Positions 19,704-29,500 of a stretch of 64,000 nt of DNA are shown one piece after another. Source of the stretch: DASRDU01 sp046331565 (lineage in GTDB: Bacteria > Acidobacteriota > Blastocatellia > RBC074); NCBI GenBank assembly GCA_046331565.1, contig JAXLQP010000001.1, forward strand, positions 1,488,001-1,552,000, read 5' to 3'. Position numbers and translations under genes: made by a program. Position 1 is the first letter of the stretch. The number at the start of each line of letters is the position of its first letter. Below the pieces are notes generated by a model. The model saw only the letters and a list, made by a program, of their open reading frames with translations. It made no database searches and was not told where the DNA came from.

Positions 19704-19796
19704 CCGGGAGACAGTGTTTGGAGTTCCAGCTTTAGCTGGTCGGGACTCAGGCGAAGACAGCCAGCTAAAGCTGGAACTCCGAACACCGTCTCCCGG
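19704..19796. repeat. GGAGTTCCAGCTTTAGCTGG palindrome
   Basis: Arms 19704-19739 and 19761-19796 are nearly perfect complements of 36 bases with a 21-base loop. It fills most of the gap between the serine hydrolase and the creatininase-like gene, next to a half copy of the CGCAAAG repeat. Confidence 0.85.
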
Positions 19797-19890
19797 AGGT
19801 TTCAATCCTTCTCATGGTTTTGTCTGCTTCGATTCAGTTCTGATTGCCTTTGCGGTTGAAATCTGCCTGTCATTACTACAGAGGATTATT

Positions 19891-20760
19891 ATGTTCAGAA
19901 CATCATTCATTGTCTTTCTGCTGTCGCTTCTGTCTGTTGCTGCGAATGCACAGCAACTGGCTGCTCAGTCATCAGTCAAACCAGCGCCATCGCCATCACC
20001 GCAGGCTGACACCGTGCCGACGCGCGAGATGGAACGCATCAACTGGATGGAATTTCGTGAAGTTGTGCCGTCAAAAATCAATACGGTGCTGCTGCCGACC
20101 GGCACGCTTGAGCCGCACGGCGTCGTCAACAACGGCGCTGACATTACCGCTCCGGTGGCGATGGCTCATGCAATTGCAAAGCGCGTCAATGCGATGATTG
20201 CGCCTGCGCTGCCTTACGGCATCACCGGCAGCATGGAAGCTTATCCCGGCGCGTTTCAGATTTCAGAGGCGGCCTATCGTCCGTTCATCAGACAGATTCT
20301 CGAAGGGCTGGCGAAAAACGGATTCAGAAACATCATCATCCTGAATGGTCACGGCGGGCCGCAGACTGCGGTGCTGCAGGCGGTCGGCGCTGAAATCTCG
20401 ACTGAAAAACACGTTCGCGTGCTGGTCATCAACTGGTGGTCATACTGTTCTGACGTGACCAAAGAAGTCTTTGGCGAAGACGGCGGCCACGCAGGCTGGA
20501 ACGAGACAGCTTATGTGCAGGCCGTTGACAGGACGCTCGTGCATCCTGAACGTTACAAGGACGACATGGCGACAGCGAATCCCGCGCCCGGCACCTGGGC
20601 TGCTTATCCGTCGCCTTCGTCAATCGGTCTGTATCAGCCGGGCCAGGGCTATCCGAAATTCGATCAGAAGAAGGCCGATGAATACTTCGCCAAAGTAAAT
20701 GACAAGGTGGCAAAACTGATCAGCGAAATTATCCGTAAGTGGGATATGGCGGGACTGTGA
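19891..20760 (+). CDS. Secreted creatininase-family amidohydrolase
   Basis: A 289-residue protein of the creatininase/MftE family (PF02633). Metal-binding blocks are visible: PTGTLEPHGVVNNGADI, PALPYGITGSMEAYPG, LNGHGG and GGHAGWNET. The ATG at 19891 has GAGGATT before it and starts a signal peptide (FIVFLLSLLSVAANAQ); the open frame upstream comes from the palindrome and is not used. Export of a creatininase-like enzyme is a little unusual, since characterised members are cytosolic. It probably hydrolyses a cyclic or linear amide; the substrate is unknown. Confidence 0.87.
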   Translation: MFRTSFIVFLLSLLSVAANAQQLAAQSSVKPAPSPSPQADTVPTREMERINWMEFREVVPSKINTVLLPTGTLEPHGVVNNGADITAPVAMAHAIAKRVNAMIAPALPYGITGSMEAYPGAFQISEAAYRPFIRQILEGLAKNGFRNIIILNGHGGPQTAVLQAVGAEISTEKHVRVLVINWWSYCSDVTKEVFGEDGGHAGWNETAYVQAVDRTLVHPERYKDDMATANPAPGTWAAYPSPSSIGLYQPGQGYPKFDQKKADEYFAKVNDKVAKLISEIIRKWDMAGL

Positions 20761-20791
20761 AAGTAAGTCAAGCTGCGAAAGGAACAAAACC

Positions 20792-21679
20792 ATGTGGAAC
20801 GATGAATACACTGACATCAACGGGCTGAAGATTCATTACGTGCGCGAGGGCAGCGGCGATCAGGTCATGCTCTTTCTGCACGGCTTTCCTGAGTTCTGGT
20901 ATATGTGGAAGGATCAGCTTGCCGAATTCGGCAGGGATCACACGGCGATTGCCATGGACATGCGCGGGTACAATCTGTCAGACAAGCCCGCGAATGTTGA
21001 TGATTATGCGATGCCGCATCTGATTGCCGATGTGAAGGCGATGTTTGATCGCTTCAGTCCGGGCCGGAAAGGCATTCTCGTCGCGCACGACTGGGGCGGC
21101 GGCGTGGCGTGGGCGTTTGCGCTCGCGCATCCTGAATATCTGGAAAAACTGATCATCATCAACTGCCCGCATCCGGCTGCGTTTGCGCGTGAACTGCGCA
21201 CCAGTCCGGCGCAGCAGAAGGCCAGCCAGTACATGTTGATGTTCCGTTCGCCACAGGCAGAAGCGATTCTGAGCGCGAATAACTTTGCGGCGCTCAGCAA
21301 TGCCGTCTTCAATTCCTCGACCAGAGCTGATGCTTATTCTGAAGCTGACCGCCAGGCTTATCTTGAAGCGTGGTCACAACCGGGCGCGCTGGCGGGCGGC
21401 CTGAATTATTACCGCGCTGCACAGATCGGCCCGCCTGAACCGGGAAAGCCTGCCGAAGAGATCAGAACCTTCACTGATGCCGCATCGTGGGCAGTGCAGG
21501 TTCCGACGCTGATTATCTGGGGCGAGCAGGATCACGCGCTGATGATCGGCAATCTTGACGGGCTGGAATCATTCATTCCTGACTTGCAGATCAGGCGCAT
21601 CCCCAATGCCAGCCACTGGGTCGTTCACGAGGAACCACAACTCGTCAATCAGTACATGCGCGAATTCATCAGCCGGTGA
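20792..21679 (+). CDS. Alpha/beta hydrolase, epoxide hydrolase-like
   Basis: A 295-residue cytosolic hydrolase. HGFPEFWYMWKDQL carries the oxyanion HGFP motif; the nucleophile is D100 in HDWGGG, which is typical of epoxide hydrolases and haloalkane dehalogenases rather than Ser esterases. The acid GEQDHAL and the base in NASHWVVHE complete the triad. An Asp nucleophile with an HGFPE motif favours an epoxide hydrolase. AAAGGA stands before the ATG; the gene starts 31 bases after the creatininase stop and may share its transcript. Confidence 0.88.
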   Translation: MWNDEYTDINGLKIHYVREGSGDQVMLFLHGFPEFWYMWKDQLAEFGRDHTAIAMDMRGYNLSDKPANVDDYAMPHLIADVKAMFDRFSPGRKGILVAHDWGGGVAWAFALAHPEYLEKLIIINCPHPAAFARELRTSPAQQKASQYMLMFRSPQAEAILSANNFAALSNAVFNSSTRADAYSEADRQAYLEAWSQPGALAGGLNYYRAAQIGPPEPGKPAEEIRTFTDAASWAVQVPTLIIWGEQDHALMIGNLDGLESFIPDLQIRRIPNASHWVVHEEPQLVNQYMREFISR

Positions 21680-21688
21680 GCAAAAGAA

Positions 21689-21711
21689 ACGCTGGCGTCT
21701 GACGCCAGCGT
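21689..21711. terminator. Hairpin between convergent genes
   Basis: ACGCTGGCGT and ACGCCAGCGT form a perfect ten-base-pair stem with a three-base loop. There is no clear T run, so intrinsic termination is uncertain, but the position between two convergent stops fits. Confidence 0.5.
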
Positions 21712-21769
21712 CAAGCAATTCAGGTTGTGTCATCAGTTCATCCAGGAGGACGACTGATTCAGGGAAAGC

Positions 21770-22825
21770 TCACTGCGCGATGACGGGCATAAAGTCAGTG
21801 CGGCTGCCGGTCAGGCGGCGCACAGCCTTTTGCCGCAGGTTCGGATTCGGATCATTTTTCGCAATTGCCATCAGCTTGTCTGTGCCTTTGCGGCTGTCAT
21901 TGCGCGCCAGACGATTGATGATCTCTTCTCTGACGGATTCATTATTCGCGCCGTCGTAAATTTCGATCAGCCGGTCAGTGATCGCTTCGCCGCGAAAGCC
22001 TGCCATCAGGCGAATCGCTTCAAGCCGCACGCTGTTTTCATCGTCTGATTTTGCAATCGCGGTCAGGCGCTCAAGCACGCGCCTTTCGCTGACGCGGTTG
22101 CCGGTCGCGGCGTAAGCGCGCATGACTTCCTGCCGCAACTGAACATTCTTCACACTGCCAAAGAGTTCATCGAGCGCATCCAGACTCTCTTTCGTTCCCA
22201 CTCGCGCCAGCCCTGAAATCGCTGCGCGCTGAATGTCGAAGGTCTGATCCTTCAGCGCAATCTCCTTCAGCAGCGGAATCACGCGCGGGCTGTCGTGCGA
22301 ACTGATGGCGCGCAGGATGCTGCGAACATACGGCTTGTTTTCAGCATCGGCGCGCATCAGGCTTTCAAGCTGCGCCAGACTCTGCGTCGTGTCGGCATTG
22401 CCGAGCCAGTAAACCGGGCGATTCTCGAACAGGTACGGCTCGCTGATGTTGAGCGTTTTGACGCGGGTGAAATTCACCTGCGGCTGATTTGTCTCAGCCA
22501 GCAGAAAGACGGCTGCGCCTTCGAGACTCTCGCGGCGGGTCAGGCTGATGCCGTCCTCGTCGCGCCACGCATAACCTGAAAACGGCCCGATCTGCACGCC
22601 TTCACGCGCTGCAAAGTGCCACGCAATCCAGCACGAATCACCCTGTTTTGAAGCGCGGAACTGCGCCACAGCCCGCTCAATTCTGTCCGGCAGACTGCCG
22701 CCGTCAATGCTGATGAAATCGGCTCTGGTGTATGTGCGCCCGGTCTGTGACTGAGCGCACACCGGCACCGCAACAACAGACAGCAGCGCGACGAGCAGCA
22801 GCGCAGTGCTGATTCTGTGCGTCAT
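21770..22825 (-). CDS. Secreted HEAT-repeat protein
   Basis: A 351-residue protein with a signal peptide (LLLVALLSVVAVPVCAQ). After about 120 residues without a recognisable fold come six or so HEAT-like helical repeats with periodic VREEIINRLARND and LRQKAVRRLTG blocks. HEAT repeats give protein-binding surfaces. The start lies two bases from the stop of the M56 gene, which also carries HEAT repeats, so both are very likely made together and may interact in the periplasm under BlaI control. Confidence 0.82.
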   Translation of the reverse strand: MTHRISTALLLVALLSVVAVPVCAQSQTGRTYTRADFISIDGGSLPDRIERAVAQFRASKQGDSCWIAWHFAAREGVQIGPFSGYAWRDEDGISLTRRESLEGAAVFLLAETNQPQVNFTRVKTLNISEPYLFENRPVYWLGNADTTQSLAQLESLMRADAENKPYVRSILRAISSHDSPRVIPLLKEIALKDQTFDIQRAAISGLARVGTKESLDALDELFGSVKNVQLRQEVMRAYAATGNRVSERRVLERLTAIAKSDDENSVRLEAIRLMAGFRGEAITDRLIEIYDGANNESVREEIINRLARNDSRKGTDKLMAIAKNDPNPNLRQKAVRRLTGSRTDFMPVIAQ

Positions 22826-22827
22826 AA

Positions 22828-25212
22828 CTACCTCCCTCTCAGTCGTTCGATTTCCTGATCGAGCGCTTCAATCTGCGCTTTGACATCTGTCACCTTCGGA
22901 TGATTTTCGGTGTAGGAAGCGCGCAACTGTTTGAGCTGAGCATTGAGTTCAGCGCGACGGCGATAATACGAATTGAGCGGAGAGATGCTTGTCGCAGACA
23001 CCGTCCCGGCTGAAGCTTCGGCAGGCGCGGGCTGCACTGAAAATGTTTCGCCAAATCCTGACGCCTGGCCGATGCCTCTTGAAATGCCGAAGCGCGGCGT
23101 TTCGAGCAGTTCAAACGGAAACGGCCCGTCCATTCCGGCCAGCGCGCGAATGGCCATCTGGCGAATCGCCGGATCAGGATCTGATTTGGCAATCTGCGTC
23201 AGCTTGTCCAGCGCCTTTTTGCTCTTGTTGGCAGCCAGGTAACGAATCACCGTCTGCTTTACTTTGGCGTCCTGCAAACTGTCGTAAATTTCGATCAGAT
23301 GAGTCGCGCCTTCGTCGCCTTTGACATAAAGCAGATGGCGCAGAGCCTGGCGGCGCAGGTCTTCATCCTTTTCGGTCTTCACAATCGAAACCAGCTTGCT
23401 GATTGCTTTGGCGTTGTCGCCATTGCGGCGAATCAGGTAGCTGATGATTTCACCTTTGACTTTGGCATCGGTCATCGCGTCGTAAATCTGAATCAGCGCG
23501 TTGATGCTCGCGTCAGACCTGAGCCGGTAAATGCCGCGCAACGCTTCACTGCGCACTGCCGGGTCAGAATCTTTGCGGGCAATGTCAGTCAGCACGCTGA
23601 GCAGTTCAGCTTCAGGAATCGCCGGTTGCCGGTTGCCCCCAATCGTATCGGCCACTACAGCGAGCGGCGTTCCCGGTTCCTGCGGCCAGGGAGTAACAGC
23701 CATCGGAGCCTGCGCAGGCGCGGGCGTCTGCTGTCCGGCTGTCCAGACCATTGCGGCAACCGGCGCGGTGGCACTGAGGATTTCTGCGGGTTCGGCAGGC
23801 AGCGCGGCAGCAGGCGCTGGTAATTCGTCAATGGCTTCAGCCATCACCGCCGCAGGCGCAGATGGCGCAACCGGCGCGGCAGGCGTGCCAGCGGGCGCTT
23901 TCGGAGTCTGCGGTTTTGCGGGCTGTGCGGCCACCAGGGGCGCTGGCGTGGCCGGAGCTTTCGGCTGCTGCGCTGTGGCCGGGCGCTGCTGCAACGGAAC
24001 GGCAATGACCGGACTGAAATAACTGCACACGCACAAAGCAGTCAGCACCAGGCCTGCGGCGCACGACAGCGGCAGCTTCGAGACAAACGTATCAGCATTG
24101 CGTTGATGATCGAGAATCATTTCTATCCTCCTTGAGACGATGTGACGGCCAAAAATAATTCCGGCGGCGGCAGCGAATGAACGGCCTTCGACCAGCATCT
24201 CAGCCAGTCGCGCCAGGCTGCCGGCATAACGGCGCGGTTCGCCGGTCAGCCTGACCGCCCAGTCATCACAGGCCAGTTCGCGTTCAATCGCCAGTTGCCT
24301 GCCGATCAGCCAGACGGCGGGATGAAAAAACAACACAGCCTGCACCAGACGCTGCGCCAGCCTGGTCAGAAAATCGCAGCGTTTGATGTGCGCCAGTTCG
24401 TGCGCAATCACGGCTTCGCATTCCGCTGCCGACAATTCCGCCGTCAGTCCCGGCGGCAGGATGATGACAGGCCTCAGCCAGCCCATCGTCAGCGGCATCG
24501 CGGCCTTGTCAGACCAGCCCAGGCGCACGCGGCGGCTGATGCCGAAACCGGCGGCCACGCGCATCAGACGCTGCTGTTCGGCTTCTGCCAGCGGCGCCAG
24601 CGAACTGCGCAGCACCCTGAGCGACACATAACTGCGCAGCACCTGAATCAGCAGCAGCGCGGCAATCACCAGCCACAACGCCGTCAGCAGCAGCGGCAGA
24701 TGCCCGCCGAGCAGATTCCGGCTCCATTGCTCGAACCGGCCCGCTTCGGCGTCAGGCAGGGCGACAGTCAGTGATTTGGTGATGGCAGTCAGCCTGATTT
24801 CAGGCGACACGTCAGCCACAGTCGCCAGGCTTCGCTCAGACTGAAGCGTGCCGGATGAAACTGAATCATCAGCGCGCGGCGCTGTCTGTTTGCTGAATGT
24901 CGCCTGACGATTGTCATCAGCCGCTGTAATCACGGCTGCGGGCGTGGTTGAAACGCTGACTACGGATTCAGTCGCAGGCAGTGCGGCAGGACTTGCGCGG
25001 CGCGGCATCGTCGCGGTCAGCAGCGGCAGCGCCGCCACCGCAAACAGCGCCAGCAGCCAGACGGCGTGACGGGTGGTGGCGCTCAGATGGCGCAGCGTCC
25101 GCAGCAGCAGCAGCACCAGCGCCACGATCAGCGCGCCCTGCCACAGACTGTTGAGCAGCACCTGCGCGAGCAGACGCGCCAGCAGATCGCAGTTTGCGAG
25201 CAGTGAACTCAT
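22828..25212 (-). CDS. BlaR1/MecR1-like M56 peptidase with HEAT repeats
   Basis: A 794-residue membrane protein. Several N-terminal helices surround an M56 zinc protease with AHELAHIKRCDF (HEXXH). A Pro/Ala-rich linker of about 130 residues follows, then HEAT-like repeats (about 540-690) where BlaR1 would have a beta-lactam sensor. The end contains a coiled coil with YTENHPKVTDVKAQI, a motif typical of Wzz/GumC chain-length proteins. By analogy it cleaves the BlaI repressor on an outside signal. GGAGAT precedes the ATG at 25212; blaI lies 56 bases upstream. Confidence 0.88.
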   Translation of the reverse strand: MSSLLANCDLLARLLAQVLLNSLWQGALIVALVLLLLRTLRHLSATTRHAVWLLALFAVAALPLLTATMPRRASPAALPATESVVSVSTTPAAVITAADDNRQATFSKQTAPRADDSVSSGTLQSERSLATVADVSPEIRLTAITKSLTVALPDAEAGRFEQWSRNLLGGHLPLLLTALWLVIAALLLIQVLRSYVSLRVLRSSLAPLAEAEQQRLMRVAAGFGISRRVRLGWSDKAAMPLTMGWLRPVIILPPGLTAELSAAECEAVIAHELAHIKRCDFLTRLAQRLVQAVLFFHPAVWLIGRQLAIERELACDDWAVRLTGEPRRYAGSLARLAEMLVEGRSFAAAAGIIFGRHIVSRRIEMILDHQRNADTFVSKLPLSCAAGLVLTALCVCSYFSPVIAVPLQQRPATAQQPKAPATPAPLVAAQPAKPQTPKAPAGTPAAPVAPSAPAAVMAEAIDELPAPAAALPAEPAEILSATAPVAAMVWTAGQQTPAPAQAPMAVTPWPQEPGTPLAVVADTIGGNRQPAIPEAELLSVLTDIARKDSDPAVRSEALRGIYRLRSDASINALIQIYDAMTDAKVKGEIISYLIRRNGDNAKAISKLVSIVKTEKDEDLRRQALRHLLYVKGDEGATHLIEIYDSLQDAKVKQTVIRYLAANKSKKALDKLTQIAKSDPDPAIRQMAIRALAGMDGPFPFELLETPRFGISRGIGQASGFGETFSVQPAPAEASAGTVSATSISPLNSYYRRRAELNAQLKQLRASYTENHPKVTDVKAQIEALDQEIERLRGR

Positions 25213-25268
25213 CTTTTATCTCCGGTGAAATCGGGCAGTGCTGCCGCCCGTGGCTTCAGATGAACGGC

Positions 25269-25640
25269 TCACGATTTTTCGATCAGCTTTCTGAGCCGGT
25301 TGATTTCAGCCCGCCCCACGTCTTCGTGTTCGAGCAGGTTGACGACGAGCAGTTCCGGCGACCCCTGGAAGAATCGCTTGAGCAGATAACTGATGACGCT
25401 CTGCACGGCCTGGCGACGGTCAACCAGCGGGCGATAGATGTAAGCCCGGCCCTCTTTGACGTGCTCGACATAGCCTTTCTGTTCGAGAATCCGCATCATC
25501 GTCAGCACGGAACTGTAAGCCAGCCGCTCTTCGGGCAGCGCCGCGACAATATCGCTGACGGTCGCGCTGCCCTTTTCCCACAGCACTTCCATCAGTTCCA
25601 GTTCAACCTCGGTCAGTGTTGGTGACTTTCTGCGTGCCAT
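25269..25640 (-). CDS. BlaI/MecI-family transcriptional repressor
   Basis: A 123-residue winged-helix repressor: TEVELELMEVLWEKGSATV and a YSSVLTMMRILEQKGYV recognition region, then the dimerisation helices of the Penicillinase_R family. ATG 25640 has GGGAGA at good spacing; the longer open frame to 25712 would read through the promoter. Two 18-bp dyads bracket its own promoter, so it should repress itself together with the M56 and HEAT genes. Release would be through cleavage by the M56 protein. Confidence 0.93.
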   Translation of the reverse strand: MARRKSPTLTEVELELMEVLWEKGSATVSDIVAALPEERLAYSSVLTMMRILEQKGYVEHVKEGRAYIYRPLVDRRQAVQSVISYLLKRFFQGSPELLVVNLLEHEDVGRAEINRLRKLIEKS

Positions 25641-25663
25641 CTCTGTTTTTCTCCCGGCTTGTG

Positions 25664-25681
25664 CTATTAACGAATTAGTAG
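25664..25681. promoter_or_regulatory. Putative BlaI operator O2
   Basis: CTATTAACGAATTAGTAG is a dyad of form CTA-N-TAA-N4-TTA-N-TAG. It covers the predicted transcription start of blaI. Confidence 0.7.
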
Positions 25682-25683
25682 AA

Positions 25684-25712
25684 AGAGTAGTTCCGCTTTT
25701 TCGATTTGTCAA
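25684..25712 (-). promoter_or_regulatory. Promoter of the blaI-M56-HEAT operon
   Basis: On the minus strand TTGACA (25712-25707) is followed after 17 bases by TACTCT (25689-25684). The -35 is perfect and is overlapped by operator O1; the start would be near 25677, inside O2. Confidence 0.65.
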
Positions 25713-25727
25713 TTAAATAATTAGTTG
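25710..25727. promoter_or_regulatory. Putative BlaI operator O1
   Basis: CAATTAAATAATTAGTTG has the same layout as O2 (CAA-N-TAA-N4-TTA-N-TTG). Centres of the two sites are 46 bp apart. It overlaps the -35 box. Confidence 0.7.
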
Positions 25728-25733
25728 TTCGTT

Positions 25734-26543
25734 CTGCGGCAGTCCTGCGGCAGTCCTGCGGATCGAAAACCTCAGCCATCAACTGTGCGGATGGCGGTGC
25801 CGACCCGTCCGGCTGAATGTCAGTAACAGTGACTGAAGGCAGTGCAGCGGGCGTGAGGAATCAATACAAGGCTGTTCCGTGTCTGTACACACGAATGGCG
25901 CGCATCTGACAGCCAGCGCCGCCTGAGGCAGTGAGTCAAACCGGTGAAATGCAATCCGCAGTCCCGTTAATCCGCCGACCTGACTGGCCGCCGCCGGTCA
26001 CGACAACACCGGAACACCAGTTGCTCATTATTTCTGCCATCACCAGATCAGGCTTGCTAATCCGGCATCCTGTGCAGGAGATCCAATGACCCTGAAACCA
26101 CTGCATCAATCCCTCGACCTGCGGCCTCTCTGCGCATCTGCGCGCCGACTGTGTCGTGGCATTGTCTTCAGGATTAATTGCTCCGTCAGTTATTCGTGGC
26201 GCCTCACCTCAGACAGGCTGAGAGTTGTGTCTGCTGCACCATCTGCTCTGCACTCGATGTCTCAGTCTGAGATCAGCACTATTCAGGTAATCTTTTTGCC
26301 CGGCCCTGCGCAACGGTTTCATTTCCCGCAAGCTGAACCTGTTTTGTCTCGTCAGGACGGGGGCTGCAACCCCTGAGGCAAATGCTGCACTGCCGTTTGC
26401 AACAGTCCGGATCAGTCAGACCGTCACTGCCAGGTGATCGTTTCAGTAACAATGGTTCCGGCTGACGAGGCAGTCCGACAGACCATCAACATTCGGAGCG
26501 CGTTCCCTGTCGCCACCGGAACGACTCCTTTCCGTGAGGAATT
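25734..26543. other. About 800 bases without a convincing gene
   Basis: It starts with a 12-bp tandem repeat (CTGCGGCAGTCC, about 2.3 copies, 25734-25761). A 96-codon frame at 26086-26376 has a CAGGAGA sequence before it, but its composition (Cys, Ser, Arg-rich) is not protein-like and I do not call it. The end of the stretch must contain the promoter of the poly-HAMP kinase, which I could not locate. Confidence 0.5.
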
Positions 26544-29500
26544 ATGCCATCTTCAACAGCTCCCACATCGGCCAATCCGCTTGATACCAGGCAACTGCTG
26601 AAAACTCTGACCGCCCTGAAAAAGGGTGACTTTTCGGTGCGCCTCCCCAATGACTGGACGGGCATCGCCGGCAAGATTGCCGACACGCTCAACGAGGTCA
26701 TCGAAATGAATGACCGCCTCGCCAGAGAGCTTGAACGCGTCAGCCGCGTCGTCGGCAAGGAAGGGCGCATCACGCAGCGCGCCACACTGCCCGCAGCAGA
26801 TGGTTCGTGGGGCAGCCTGGTTGAATCAGTCAATACGCTGATTGATGACATGGCCCGCCCGACCACTGAAATGGCGCGCGTCATCGGCGCAGTGGCCAAC
26901 GGCGACCTGTCACAGACAATGGCCCTCGAAGTTGACGGGCGACCGCTGAAAGGCGAATTCCTGCGCTCAGTCAAACTCGTCAACGCGATGGTCGGCCAGC
27001 TTGGCTCATTCGCTTCTGAAGTAACGCGCGTCGCCCGCGAAGTCGGCACTGAAGGCAAACTTGGCGGCGAAGCCAAAGTCAAAGGCGTCGCCGGTACCTG
27101 GAAAGACCTGACCGACAGCGTCAATTCAATGGCCGGAAACCTGACTGCTCAGGTGCGCAACATCGCTGAAGTGACAACCGCAGTCGCCAAGGGCGATTTG
27201 TCCAAAAAGATTACAGTGGATGTGCGCGGCGAAATTCTTGAACTCAAGAACACCATCAACACGATGGTTGACCAGCTCAATTCATTCGCTTCAGAAGTAA
27301 CCCGTGTGGCCCGCGAAGTCGGTACTGAAGGCAAACTTGGCGGCCAGGCTCGCGTCCCAGGTGTCGCAGGCACGTGGAAGGATTTGACCGACAGCGTGAA
27401 CTCAATGGCCGGAAACCTCACCGCTCAGGTGCGCAACATCGCTGAAGTCACTACGGCTGTGGCGAACGGCGACCTGTCAAAGAAAATTACGGTAGACGTG
27501 AAAGGTGAAATCCTTGAGTTGAAAGACACCATCAACGTCATGGTGGATCAGCTCAACGCCTTCGCTTCAGAAGTAACGCGCGTGGCCCGCGAGGTCGGCA
27601 CTGAAGGCAAACTTGGCGGCCAGGCGCAGGTGCCCGGCGTCGCAGGCACGTGGAAGGATTTGACCGACAGCGTCAACTCAATGGCCGGAAACCTGACCGC
27701 TCAGGTGCGCAACATCGCCGATGTGACGACCGCAGTAGCAAACGGCGACTTGTCCAAGAAGATCACCGTTGATGTTAAGGGTGAAATCCTCGAACTCAAG
27801 AACACGATCAACCGCATGGTTGACCAGCTCAACTCATTCGCTTCGGAAGTAACGCGCGTCGCTCGTGAAGTCGGTACTGAAGGCAAACTTGGCGGCCAGG
27901 CCGATGTAAAGGGCGTCGGCGGTACCTGGAAAGACCTGACCGACAGCGTCAACTCGATGGCTGGAAACCTCACCGCTCAGGTGCGCAACATCGCTGAAGT
28001 CACTACCGCAGTCGCCAAGGGTGACTTGTCCAAAAAGATCACGGTGGATGTGCGCGGCGAAATTCTCGAACTCAAGAACACCATCAACACGATGGTTGAC
28101 CAGCTCAACTCTTTCGCTTCAGAAGTAACCCGCGTGGCCCGCGAGGTTGGCACTGAAGGCAAACTTGGCGGCCAGGCGCAGGTGCCTGACGTAGCAGGTA
28201 CGTGGAAGGATTTGACCGATAACGTCAACTCGATGGCTGGAAACCTCACGGCTCAGGTGCGCAACATCGCCGATGTGACGACCGCCGTTGCAAACGGTGA
28301 CTTGTCCAAGAAAATTACCGTTGACGTGAAGGGTGAAATCCTTGAACTCAAGAACACCATCAACCGCATGGTTGACCAGCTCAACTCATTCGCTTCGGAA
28401 GTAACTCGCGTGGCCCGCGAGGTCGGTACTGAAGGCAAGCTTGGTGGTCAGGCCGATGTGCGCGGCGTGGGCGGCACGTGGAAGGATTTGACTGACAGCG
28501 TGAACTCAATGGCCGGAAACCTCACCGCTCAGGTGCGCAACATCGCCGATGTGACCACTGCCGTTGCTAACGGCGACTTGTCCAAAAAGATTACGGTGGA
28601 TGTGCGCGGCGAAATTCTGGAGTTGAAAAATACGATCAATCGCATGGTTGACCAGCTCAATTCATTCGCTTCAGAAGTAACGCGCGTGGCCCGCGAAGTC
28701 GGCACTGAAGGCAAACTTGGCGGCCAGGCGCAGGTACCCGGCGTCGCCGGAACCTGGAAGGATTTGACTGACAGCGTGAACTTCATGGCCGGTAATCTGA
28801 CGGCTCAGGTGCGCAACATCGCGGACGTGACGACCGCCGTTGCAAACGGCGACTTGTCCAAGAAAATTACCGTAGACGTGAAGGGTGAAATTCTTGAACT
28901 CAAGAACACGATCAATCGCATGGTTGACCAGCTCAACTCATTCGCTTCGGAAGTGACGCGCGTCGCTCGTGAAGTCGGCACCGAAGGCAAGCTTGGCGGG
29001 CAGGCACAGGTGCCTGGTGTGGCCGGAACCTGGAAAGACCTGACCGACAATGTGAACTCGATGGCTGGTAATCTGACCGTTCAGCTTCGTGATATGTCGA
29101 AGGTGGCGACCGCCATCGCCAACGGCGACCTGACGCAGAAGATCACTGTGGATGTGCGCGGCGAGATTCTTCAGATCAAGGAAGTGATCAACCGCATGGT
29201 TGAGCAGCTCAACTCATTTGCTTCGGAAGTAACTCGTGTCGCCCGCGAAGTCGGCACTGAAGGCAAGCTTGGCGGCCAGGCCGATGTGCGCGGCGTGGCC
29301 GGAACCTGGAAAGACCTGACCGACAACGTGAACTTCATGGCCAGCAACCTGACCGGACAGGTGCGCAACATCGCGGACGTGACGACGGCGGTGGCGAGGG
29401 GCGACTTGTCCAAGAAGATCACGGTGGACGTGAAGGGTGAAATTCTTGAACTCAAGAACACCATCAACGTCATGGTGGATCAGCTCAATTCGTTTGCTTC

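Noticed and set aside
19714..19890. N-terminal extension of the creatininase-like protein
   Set aside because: It would translate the palindrome; the ATG at 19891 has a ribosome-binding site and a proper signal peptide.
26086..26376. 96-codon frame with an AGGAGA-like site
   Set aside because: Composition is not protein-like and no domain is visible; kept only as a remark in the intergenic entry.
27149..29473. Series of minus-strand frames recurring every 276 bases
   Set aside because: They are the antisense image of the HAMP repeats, not a gene family.
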